From positions 1 through 52,566 of the forward strand of contig NZ_AUNB01000021.1 of NCBI RefSeq assembly GCF_000714545.1: a DNA stretch of 52,566 bases, written 5' to 3'. A program made the position numbers and the translations under genes. Every line of letters begins with the position of its first letter. Position 1 is the first letter of the stretch. A model generated the notes under the pieces. It had not been told where the DNA came from, searched no databases, and saw only the letters and a program-made list of their open reading frames with translations. Of the stretch, positions 34,538 to 41,733 are shown one piece after another. Source of the stretch: Thioclava indica (GTDB taxonomy: Bacteria > Pseudomonadota > Alphaproteobacteria > Rhodobacterales > Rhodobacteraceae).

Positions 34538-35194
34538 ATGACGACGATCTCCACCCGCCCCATTGAAACCGCCGCGCATGATCGGCTGTATCGCTACCTG
34601 CGCCAGCAGATCATGGTGGGTGAGTTGTTGCCCGGTCAGGCGCTGACGCTGCGCGGTCTGGCCAAGCAGCATGGCGTGTCGATGACGCCGGTGCGCGAGG
34701 CTTTGCGCCGGCTGGTGGCGGAGGGGGCGTTGACGCTGACGGCCTCGGGGCGGGTCAGCACGCCCGAGCTGTCCAACGAGCGTATCGAGGAGCTGGCCGC
34801 GCTGCGCGCGTTGATCGAGCCGGAGCTCTCGGCCCGCGCCTTGCCGCGCGCCCATTTCGCGCTGATTGACCGGCTGAGCGCGATCAACACCGCCAATGCC
34901 GAGGCGGTCGCGAAACATGATGCGGTGAGCTATATCCGCACCAACCTGGACTTTCACCGCACGTTGTATCTGCGCGCCCAATCGCCCGCGATTCTGGCTG
35001 TCGCCGAGACCGTCTGGCTGCAACTGGGGCCGACGATGCGCGCGCTTTACGGCCGGGTGCAGCGCAACGAGCCGCCGCGTCATCACCGCATGATCCTTGC
35101 CGCCCTGCGCGCGGGCGATGAGCCTGCGCTGCGACTGGCTGTGCGCGCGGATGTCACCAACGGGTTGCGGCATTTGGCGCAGCGCGGGTGGTGA
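34538..35194 (+). CDS. GntR-family transcription regulator with FCD domain
   Basis: A 218-residue regulator: an N-terminal winged HTH (YRYLRQQIMVGELLPGQALT, then TPVREALRRLVAEGAL) and a C-terminal helical FCD domain with ligand/metal-type residues (RTNLDFHRTLY, RHHRMILAALRAGD). FCD regulators usually respond to small organic acids. The ATG at 34538 (MTTIST) is chosen; a frame from 34487 is possible but covers the palindrome. No catabolic genes are adjacent, so the target is unknown. Confidence 0.88.
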   Translation: MTTISTRPIETAAHDRLYRYLRQQIMVGELLPGQALTLRGLAKQHGVSMTPVREALRRLVAEGALTLTASGRVSTPELSNERIEELAALRALIEPELSARALPRAHFALIDRLSAINTANAEAVAKHDAVSYIRTNLDFHRTLYLRAQSPAILAVAETVWLQLGPTMRALYGRVQRNEPPRHHRMILAALRAGDEPALRLAVRADVTNGLRHLAQRGW

Positions 35195-35197
35195 GCG

Positions 35198-35321
35198 CCG
35201 GGGGTTTTGCACCCCCGGACCCCCGCAGGATATTTGGATCAAGAGGAAGTTGGAAAACGGCCTGTCTTCCTCTTGAGCGAAATATCCCGGGGGAGGCCGC
35301 AGGCCGGGGGCAGAGCCCCCG
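35198..35321 (+). repeat. Pair of dispersed repeats in inverted orientation
   Basis: Two copies of the same intergenic repeat face each other. The left copy has hairpin CCGGGGG-ttttgca-CCCCCGG (35198-35218), GGATATTT (35228-35235) and TCAAGAGGAAG (35239-35249). The right copy has CTTCCTCTTGA (35266-35276), AAATATCC (35280-35287) and hairpin CGGGGG-cagag-CCCCCG (35305-35321). Together they form a large palindrome with a 16-base centre between the convergent GntR and DUF805 genes, where it may act as a two-way terminator. The copy at 28900 is related. Confidence 0.85.
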
Positions 35322-35330
35322 AAAGATGGT

Positions 35331-35744
35331 TCAGACCTGACGGTGCGGGTCGGGGCCGTAGGCATTGTCACCGGGCTGGGAGCGCTGCACGAAGCAGAAC
35401 AGCAATATTAATCCGCCGATCAGCGGAATCAGGGACAGCAGCACCCACCAACCCGATTTCCCATTGTCGTGCAACCGGCGCACCGTGACGGCGAGCGCTG
35501 GCACCAAAAGTGCAAAAGCTGCGATAATCGAGAGCGGGCCCCCTTGGCTGTTATAGGCCCAAAAGCCGGGGCCGCTTGCGACCTCTCCGGCCCCGAAGAA
35601 TAGCGTGTCGAGGATATTGGTGGCAATTTGCACGAGCGTGTAGAATAGGGTGAACCACCAGAATTCCGCACGCGGGGCGCGGCCTGCGAAGGTTGCGTAT
35701 TTCTGTTTTACGCAGGTGCGAACGCTGTCACCGAAACTCATCAT
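35331..35744 (-). CDS. DUF805 inner-membrane protein
   Basis: A 137-residue protein of the DUF805 family. FAGRAPRAEFWWFTLFY (residues about 19-35) is the family's signature before the first membrane helix; further helices lie near 70-90 and 98-118 with RLHDNGKSGWW between. The function is unknown. GAGGGA is a fair ribosome-binding site; a second Met at position 2 is an alternative. Last gene of the pyrB-led minus-strand run. Confidence 0.88.
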   Translation of the reverse strand: MMSFGDSVRTCVKQKYATFAGRAPRAEFWWFTLFYTLVQIATNILDTLFFGAGEVASGPGFWAYNSQGGPLSIIAAFALLVPALAVTVRRLHDNGKSGWWVLLSLIPLIGGLILLFCFVQRSQPGDNAYGPDPHRQV

Positions 35745-35765
35745 ACTTGGTCCCTCACTTTGGGT

Positions 35766-36374
35766 TTAGCCCTTTTTGCCGATTTTGGGCTCAACGCCCG
35801 CGGCCAGTCGTGCGATATTACTGCGATGGCGCCAAAAGATCAGCACCGAAAGCCCCGCCGCCAGCATCATCAGGTCGCGATGCCCGAAGGCATAGGCGAG
35901 TGGCACCGTCGCCGCCGCCGAGACCAACGCAGACAGCGACGAGATCCGTGTCACCACCGCTGTCAGCAGCCACACCGCACAGGCGGCCAGCCCGACAGGC
36001 CAAGCCAGCGCGATCATTGTGCCAAGAAAGGTCGCAACGCCCTTGCCACCGTGAAAGCGCAGCCAGATCGGATATATATGACCGATGAAGGCGGCGGCGC
36101 CCGCGACCTGCGCCGCTGTCTCGCCTAAGAAATACCGCGCGATCAGCACCGCAATCGCGCCCTTGCCGCTATCGAGCAGCAGGGTTGCCAGCGCCGCCGG
36201 TTTATTCCCGGTGCGCAGCACATTGGTGGCGCCGATATTGCCCGATCCGATTTTGCGCAGATCGCCCATGCCAAGCATGCGCGTGATGACCATACCAAAC
36301 GGCACAGACCCTAATAAATAGCCTAAAGCGGCCACCAACCCTAGCCAGGTGGCCCCGTTTTCAACTCCTGGCAT
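35766..36374 (-). CDS. plsY: Glycerol-3-phosphate acyltransferase PlsY
   Basis: Transfers an acyl group from acyl-phosphate to glycerol 3-phosphate in the inner membrane, the first step of phospholipid synthesis. The 202-residue protein has five hydrophobic segments and the three PlsY motifs: GSGNIGATNVLRT, HGGKGVATFLG, and the C-terminal FWRHRSNIARL. It follows pyrC' by 30 bases on the same strand, so it is probably co-transcribed with the pyrimidine genes. Confidence 0.95.
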   Translation of the reverse strand: MPGVENGATWLGLVAALGYLLGSVPFGMVITRMLGMGDLRKIGSGNIGATNVLRTGNKPAALATLLLDSGKGAIAVLIARYFLGETAAQVAGAAAFIGHIYPIWLRFHGGKGVATFLGTMIALAWPVGLAACAVWLLTAVVTRISSLSALVSAAATVPLAYAFGHRDLMMLAAGLSVLIFWRHRSNIARLAAGVEPKIGKKG

Positions 36375-36404
36375 TGCCTGCCCTCGCCTCTGCTCGCGTT
36401 ATTT

Positions 36405-37679
36405 TTATTCTTCGCTGGTATAAACTTGCACGCCCGCGACGAAAGTCGCAAGTGTTTTGCCCTCCATGCGGGCGGTATCAAAAGGTGTATTTTTCGATTT
36501 CGAGCGCAATTTGAAGCGATCCAGCACGAAGGGAGCATCCGGATCAAACAGCACGAGGTCTGCGGGCGCGCCCTCGGCCAGCCGTCCTTGGGGCAGGCCA
36601 AGGCGGCGCGCCGGGTTCAATGACATCGCGCGAAACAGTTGCGGCAGGGTCAACTGACCCGCGTGATAGAGGCGCATTGCGGCGGGCAGCAGCGTTTCCA
36701 GTCCGACCGCGCCCGAGGCGGCTTCCTCAAATGGCAGACGTTTGGATTCTTCATCCGCCGGGGTGTGCAAGGAGCAGATCACGTCGATCACGCCATCGCC
36801 CACCGCGCCGATCACGGCCAGCCGGTCGTCTTCGTCACGCAGAGGCGGGGTGAGTTTGAAGAAGGTCCGATACTCGCCCACATCCAGGGCATTCAGCGTC
36901 AGGTGATGGATCGACACACCCGCCGTGACATCCAACCCTGCCGCCTTGGCGCGCGCCAGCGCGGGCAGGGCGCGCGCAGTGGTGATCTGGTCGGCGTGAT
37001 AGGCAAGCCCTGTCATTTCCACGAGCGCGAGGTCGCGTTCCAACCCCATCTGCTCGGCCATCGGCGAGACGCCGGGCAGGCCGCGCAGGCTGGCGAATTT
37101 GCCCGATGTTACGACCGTGCCTTTGGACAGGCCGGGGTCTTGGGGATGGCCGATCACCAGCGCGCCGAGGCTGGCAGCATAGCTGAAGGCGCGCTGCAAG
37201 ACCTTGGTTTGCTCGCAGACATGCGTGCCATCGGTGAAGGCCACAGCGCCCACATCGCGCAGAAAGCCGATCTCGGTCATCTCGCGACCTTCGCGCCCCT
37301 TGGTCAGCGCCGCCATATGCAGGATGCGCACGGGGGCGTCAGCGGCGCGCCGGGTGACGAATTCAAGCGTTTCGGGGTTGTCGATGGCCTGCGCCGTGTC
37401 AGGGCGCGCGATAATCGTGGTGACCCCGCCCGCCGCCGCCGCCATCGCAGCAGAGCGGAAGCTCTCCATGTGCCGCTCACCGGGTTCACCAATCTTGACG
37501 CCCAGATCGACGATACCGGGGGCCAGATATTTCCCGCCACAGTCGATCACCTGCGCGTCGGGCGGGGCGGACATGTCGCCGATCGCGGCGATCTTGCCGT
37601 TATCGATGACGATATTTCCGGTGGTTTCGCTTAGCGCCTCGGGGTCGATCAGGCGGGCATTTTGTAAGAACAGGGTCAT
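36405..37679 (-). CDS. Dihydroorotase-like protein lacking metal ligands (PyrC')
   Basis: A 424-residue amidohydrolase-fold protein of the dihydroorotase family. Active enzymes have HxH after the first strand (DxHxHxR-PG); here it reads DLGVKIGEPG, with Gly60 and Lys62 in place of both His. The late catalytic Asp motif (TDHAPH-like) reads SLHTPA near residue 310. The metal site therefore looks lost, as in the inactive PyrC' of Pseudomonas that supports aspartate transcarbamoylase structure. Its location two genes after pyrB fits such a role. Its ATG overlaps the stop of an 18-codon ORF (ATGA). An active dihydroorotase should be encoded elsewhere. Confidence 0.88.
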   Translation of the reverse strand: MTLFLQNARLIDPEALSETTGNIVIDNGKIAAIGDMSAPPDAQVIDCGGKYLAPGIVDLGVKIGEPGERHMESFRSAAMAAAAGGVTTIIARPDTAQAIDNPETLEFVTRRAADAPVRILHMAALTKGREGREMTEIGFLRDVGAVAFTDGTHVCEQTKVLQRAFSYAASLGALVIGHPQDPGLSKGTVVTSGKFASLRGLPGVSPMAEQMGLERDLALVEMTGLAYHADQITTARALPALARAKAAGLDVTAGVSIHHLTLNALDVGEYRTFFKLTPPLRDEDDRLAVIGAVGDGVIDVICSLHTPADEESKRLPFEEAASGAVGLETLLPAAMRLYHAGQLTLPQLFRAMSLNPARRLGLPQGRLAEGAPADLVLFDPDAPFVLDRFKLRSKSKNTPFDTARMEGKTLATFVAGVQVYTSEE

Positions 37680-37732
37680 GCCATGGCCTCCTTGAGGCGG
37701 AAGATGTCGATGCGCGCGAGATCGGGGTTCAT
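37676..37732 (-). CDS. Possible 18-residue coupling ORF between the PH-like gene and pyrC'
   Basis: An ATG overlapping the stop of the PH-like gene (ATGA at 37732-37729) opens an 18-codon frame ([18 protein letters not shown]). It ends by ATGA overlap with the pyrC' start, and contains AAGGAGG for pyrC'. The two exact overlaps suggest translational coupling of the three frames. It may be a mere ribosome shuttle without a functional peptide. Confidence 0.45.
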   Translation of the reverse strand: MNPDLARIDIFRLKEAMA

Positions 37733-38232
37733 TCGACGTCGCCCTCGGTCGCGCGCTGGGCAGCGCGTTGGTTTTTCATACGCTCGATCTGCGCGACCAC
37801 GGGGCCGGCGTCGGCGAGGTGGCGGATCAGATGCTTGCCGCCCGATTTTGTCACCAGTTGCACATCGCCCATCAGCGCGCGCACGGTGGCAAGCTCTAGC
37901 AGCATCACCTGACGCCCCTGCGGGCCGATCAGGCGGCGGTCGGTCAGTTGCCAACGCCGCGCGAAGGCTTCAGAGCGAAAATACAGCCCGCGCGCGGCCA
38001 TCCCGATCACAATGGCAAAGCCCGCAATCGGCACTTGCGCGGGACGGTTGAGCCAAAACAGCGCCGCCGAGACCAGCACCGCCCCCAGCACCGCCAGAAT
38101 CGCGTGATCGGTCCAGTAGCGTTTGCGGTCGGGCAGGAAGGTTGCGACGACGTGCTCGCCCTCATCCAGCGGCAATTCGCTGTCGGGGCCGGGGCGATAG
38201 TTGAGAACCTCGTCGCGTTCGATCTCAGACAT
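37729..38232 (-). CDS. PH-like-domain membrane protein
   Basis: A 167-residue protein with two adjacent membrane helices (about residues 42-60 and 66-82: [18 protein letters not shown] and [19 protein letters not shown]). A C-terminal bacterial PH-like domain follows, containing [27 protein letters not shown] and [11 protein letters not shown]. The role is unknown; similar proteins are membrane-anchored modules. The ATG at 38232 lies 8 bases inside the end of pyrB; the longer frame from 38268 is rejected. Confidence 0.8.
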   Translation of the reverse strand: MSEIERDEVLNYRPGPDSELPLDEGEHVVATFLPDRKRYWTDHAILAVLGAVLVSAALFWLNRPAQVPIAGFAIVIGMAARGLYFRSEAFARRWQLTDRRLIGPQGRQVMLLELATVRALMGDVQLVTKSGGKHLIRHLADAGPVVAQIERMKNQRAAQRATEGDVE

Positions 38233-39190
38233 AGGTTTCTCCTGCCAGCGCACGTCCGCGATCCTCACGCAGGTTGCGCGCCAGCAGATCCATCACCGCC
38301 ATACGCACCGCAACGCCCATCTCGACCTGCTCCTGAATAACCGAGCGGTGGATATCATCGGCAATCGTGCCGTCGATTTCCACGCCCCGGTTCATCGGGC
38401 CGGGATGCATCACGATGGCGTCTTCCTTGGCGTAGGCGAGCTTTTCCGCATCCAGCCCGTAGCGGTGGAAATATTCGCGCTCGGACGGGATGAAACCGCC
38501 ATCCATGCGTTCCTTCTGAAGGCGCAGCATCATCACCACATCGGCGTCTTTCAGACCCTCACGCATGTCGTCATAAACCTCGCAGCCGAACTCTGCCACG
38601 CCCGAGGGCATCAGGGTGGGCGGCGCGATCAGACGCACGCGGTTTTCCATTTTTCCCAGCAAAAGCAGGTTTGAGCGCGCGACACGCGAATGGGCCACAT
38701 CGCCGCAAATCGCAACGGTCAGGCGGTGAATGCGCCCCTTTTCGCGCCGGATCGTCAGCGCATCCAGCAGCGCCTGCGTGGGGTGTTCGTGCTTGCCATC
38801 CCCGGCATTGATCACCGCGCATTCAACCTTTTGCGCCAGCAGATCGACCGCGCCTGAACTGCCGTGACGCACCACCAGCAAATCGGGATGCATCGCGTTC
38901 AGCGTCAGCGCGGTGTCGATCAGCGTCTCGCCCTTTTTCACGGAACTCGTCTGCATCGCCATGTTCATCACATCCGCGCCCAGCCGCTTGCCGGCCAGCT
39001 CGAAACTCGCCTGCGTGCGCGTCGAGTTTTCAAAGAACATGTTGATTTGCGTCATGCCCGCCAGCGCGTCAGTCTTTTTCACCGTGCGGCGGTTAAAATC
39101 GACATATTGATCGGCCAAGTCGAGAACGGTGCGGATGTCTTCGGGGCTGAGATGTTCAATCCCCAGAAGGTGGCGTGGACGAAAAGCCAT
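38225..39190 (-). CDS. pyrB: Aspartate carbamoyltransferase catalytic subunit
   Basis: Condenses carbamoyl phosphate with aspartate, the committed step of pyrimidine synthesis. The 321-residue protein has [12 protein letters not shown] near residues 53-64 (carbamoyl-phosphate loop), a Lys-containing [10 protein letters not shown] loop, [12 protein letters not shown] near 134-145, and [13 protein letters not shown]. No regulatory subunit gene (pyrI) is adjacent. It heads the minus-strand run with the PH-like gene, pyrC' and plsY. GGAG is upstream of the ATG at 39190. Confidence 0.96.
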   Translation of the reverse strand: MAFRPRHLLGIEHLSPEDIRTVLDLADQYVDFNRRTVKKTDALAGMTQINMFFENSTRTQASFELAGKRLGADVMNMAMQTSSVKKGETLIDTALTLNAMHPDLLVVRHGSSGAVDLLAQKVECAVINAGDGKHEHPTQALLDALTIRREKGRIHRLTVAICGDVAHSRVARSNLLLLGKMENRVRLIAPPTLMPSGVAEFGCEVYDDMREGLKDADVVMMLRLQKERMDGGFIPSEREYFHRYGLDAEKLAYAKEDAIVMHPGPMNRGVEIDGTIADDIHRSVIQEQVEMGVAVRMAVMDLLARNLREDRGRALAGETYV

Positions 39191-39287
39191 GCGATTGCTC
39201 CGATTTTCACTGTGCCCGCTTATGGCAAAAGGGCGCGCGCGCGTCCAGCCGCTTTACCGCAGCCCCGCGCGCGCGTAACTTGGCCTG

Positions 39288-40112
39288 ATGGAGACTCACG
39301 CCCCGCCCGAACTGGACTATTACGCCGCCCTCGCTGCGCTGGAATGGCAGCTTGAGATGGGCGTGGATACGGCGATTGGCGATGATCCCGTCGATTGTTA
39401 CGCGTTGCCGGAAAAGCGGGTCGAGGCGAAGCCGGACACCCCCGAGTCCACTGCTGCTGGCGCGAATCTACCCCCTGTGGCCGAAATCGCGCAAGCTGTC
39501 GGCCCCGATCCGTTGGCACATGCGCGCGATCTTGCGGGCAAGGCGGAGTCGATTGAGGCATTGCGCGCCGCGCTTGACGACTATGATTTGTGCGATCTCA
39601 AAAAGGGCGCGCGCAACACGGTGTTTGCCGATGGCGCTCCGCGTGCGCGGGTCATGATTGTAGGCGAGGCACCGGGGCGCGAGGAAGACCAAAAGGGGCG
39701 GCCGTTTGTCGGTCAGGCAGGGCAGTTGCTGGATCGGATGTTTGCGGCCATCGGCTTGTCGCGTGACGCGCCCGATGCGTTGGCGGGGCTTTATATCACC
39801 AATGTCTTGCCGTGGCGGCCACCGGGCAATCGCGACCCTCATCCAGATGAAATCGCACAGATGTTGCCGTTTCTGACCCGTCATGTCGATCTGGCCGATC
39901 CCGATCTGGTGGTGCTGATGGGCAATGGCGCCTGCATGGCAGGTTTGGGCAAACGCGGGGTCACCCGGCTGCGTGGCACATGGGCCGAGGCGTTCGGGCG
40001 TCCCGTTCTGCCAATGCTCCACCCGGCGTATCTACTGCGCAACCCGGCTGCCAAGCGCGAGGCCTGGGCCGATCTGCTTTCGATCCGTGCGCGGCTGGAT
40101 CAGCAAGGCTAA
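39288..40112 (+). CDS. Uracil-DNA glycosylase, family 4-like, with altered Fe-S cysteines
   Basis: Removes uracil from DNA. The 274-residue protein has a variable N-terminal 90 residues, then the family motifs GEAPGREEDQKGRPFVGQAG (residues 126-144) and the C-terminal LHPAYLLRNP. Family 4 enzymes use four Cys for a [4Fe-4S] cluster; only one is obvious here (C102), while the other expected positions are Tyr99, Trp176 and Met192. The cluster may be absent. Divergent from pyrB. The assignment to the superfamily is firm, the subgroup less so. Confidence 0.85.
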   Translation: METHAPPELDYYAALAALEWQLEMGVDTAIGDDPVDCYALPEKRVEAKPDTPESTAAGANLPPVAEIAQAVGPDPLAHARDLAGKAESIEALRAALDDYDLCDLKKGARNTVFADGAPRARVMIVGEAPGREEDQKGRPFVGQAGQLLDRMFAAIGLSRDAPDALAGLYITNVLPWRPPGNRDPHPDEIAQMLPFLTRHVDLADPDLVVLMGNGACMAGLGKRGVTRLRGTWAEAFGRPVLPMLHPAYLLRNPAAKREAWADLLSIRARLDQQG

Positions 40113-40225
40113 AGCGCGATAAACGGTCGCAGTTTCGTGAAAAAGTGACGGAAATGACGCCTTGATGCGTATAGAAAGTCATTCCCTCGCCCTTGTTTGG
40201 CAGGATAACATGACCTCGCGCGATT

Positions 40226-40249
40226 GTGGGCGTTTGTGAAACGCCCCAC
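40226..40249 (+). other. Hairpin upstream of the RND adaptor gene
   Basis: GGGCGTTT-gtg-AAACGCCC (perfect 8-bp arms, with outer GT/AC after a bulge) lies 23 bases before the adaptor start. It may be an operator, or a terminator-like end for the glycosylase gene, but there is no T-run. Confidence 0.4.
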
Positions 40250-40271
40250 CTAGGATGACACTGGAGACGAT

Positions 40272-41732
40272 ATGCGGTTCCTGACCCGTTCCCTGATGGG
40301 GCTGTTTTTGCTGGCGCTGACGCTTGGCCTTTTGGCGATCGGCGGGTTTTCGATTTATAGCGCGATCGAGGCCCGCAAAGCGGGCGCAGGGCGCGCCCCG
40401 ACGGCGCGTGAACGCGTCTTTGCGGCCAATGTGATGGCGGTGGAATTTACCACGTTGTCGCCCACACTGACGGCTTATGGCGAGGTGAACTCGACGCGTG
40501 AGCTGGAATTGCGCGCCGCAAGCGGAGGCACAATTGTCGAACTGGCTGCCAATTTCGAAGATGGCGCATCGGTCGAGAAGGGGGAGCTTTTGGTCAAGCT
40601 CGATCCCGCAGAGGCACAGGCAGCGCGCGACAGTGCTGTGGCCTCGGTCTCTGAGGCAGAGGCTGCTTTGGCACAATCTGAGCGCGCGCTGGCGATTTCG
40701 CGTGATGACGTGATCGCCGCGCAGCGTCAGGCCGAATTGCGCGTTCAGGCGCTGGCCCGCCAGCAATCGCTTTCGGATCGTGGCGTGGGTGCGACGGCCA
40801 CGCTGGAAACCTCGGAACTGGCCGCATCGGCCGCCGATCAGGCGGTGCTCAATCGCCGTTCGGCCCTGTCCTTGGCGCAGGCGCAACTTGACAGCGCGCG
40901 CACCGGGTTGACGCGTGCCAAAATCACCCTCACCGAGGCCGAGCGCAAGCTGCGCGACACCGAAATTCGCGCCGAGTTCAGCGGTCGTCTGGCAGATGTG
41001 AATGCCGTTCGGGGCGGGCTGGTGTCGAGCAATGAAATGCTGGGCATGCTGATTGATCCAAGCGCTTTGGAAGTGGCGTTTCGCGTCTCGACCGGGCAAT
41101 TCTCGCGCCTGACTGACGCGCAGGGCAATCTGCGCGATTTGCCGGTTACGGTCTCGCTTGACTCAGCAGGGGGCGCGATTGAGGCGCAAGGAACGCTCTC
41201 GCGCGTGTCTGCCGCTGTCGAGGCCGGGGTGACGGGTCGGTTGCTGTTTGCCACGATTGCTCAGGGCGCGCAGGTGCTGCGCCCCGGTGATTTCGTGACG
41301 GTGCGCCTCGCAGAACCTGCTTTGAACAACGTGGCCGAGATTCCGTCATCGGCAGTGGATGCGCAAAATACCGTACTGGTGCTGGGCGTTGAGGACCGTC
41401 TGCAAGAGGCCCCCGTCACCGTGCTGCGCCGTCAGGGCGATGATGTGATTATTCGCGCCGATTTCAAAACCGGGACCGAGATCGTGGCCGAGCGCACGCC
41501 GCTTTTGGGGCGCGGGATCAAGCTACGTCCGTTGCGTCCGGGGCAGGTCGGCGCGCCCGAACCTGCCGATACCGTCACTCTTGATGCCGAGCGCCGCGCC
41601 AAGCTGGTCGCCTTCGTGCAGGCCAACACGGCGATGCCCGACAATGCCAAAAAACGGTTTCTGGCCGAGTTAAACCAAGACGAAGTGCCGGTGGCCACCG
41701 TTGAAAAACTAGAATCGCGGATCGGGGGATAA
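40272..41732 (+). CDS. RND efflux periplasmic adaptor (membrane fusion protein)
   Basis: A 486-residue adaptor anchored by one N-terminal membrane helix (about residues 7-30). A lipoyl-type half follows (LELRAASGGTIVELAANFEDGASV near 76-99), then an alpha-helical hairpin of Ala/Glu/Gln-rich repeats (about 115-210), the second lipoyl half, and a beta-barrel part with GRLLFATIAQGAQVLRPGDFVTVRL. It couples the RND pump encoded next to an outer-membrane channel. The pump gene starts one base after its stop. Substrate unknown. Confidence 0.9.
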   Translation: MRFLTRSLMGLFLLALTLGLLAIGGFSIYSAIEARKAGAGRAPTARERVFAANVMAVEFTTLSPTLTAYGEVNSTRELELRAASGGTIVELAANFEDGASVEKGELLVKLDPAEAQAARDSAVASVSEAEAALAQSERALAISRDDVIAAQRQAELRVQALARQQSLSDRGVGATATLETSELAASAADQAVLNRRSALSLAQAQLDSARTGLTRAKITLTEAERKLRDTEIRAEFSGRLADVNAVRGGLVSSNEMLGMLIDPSALEVAFRVSTGQFSRLTDAQGNLRDLPVTVSLDSAGGAIEAQGTLSRVSAAVEAGVTGRLLFATIAQGAQVLRPGDFVTVRLAEPALNNVAEIPSSAVDAQNTVLVLGVEDRLQEAPVTVLRRQGDDVIIRADFKTGTEIVAERTPLLGRGIKLRPLRPGQVGAPEPADTVTLDAERRAKLVAFVQANTAMPDNAKKRFLAELNQDEVPVATVEKLESRIGG

Positions 41733-41733
41733 G

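Noticed and set aside
33764-35371. 535-codon minus-strand frame opposite the metallopeptidase and GntR genes
   Set aside because: Low-complexity Arg/Gln-rich antisense frame without a recognisable domain; both plus-strand genes have clear motifs.
36639-37634. 331-codon plus-strand frame opposite pyrC'
   Set aside because: Antisense shadow; the dihydroorotase-like protein on the minus strand explains the region.
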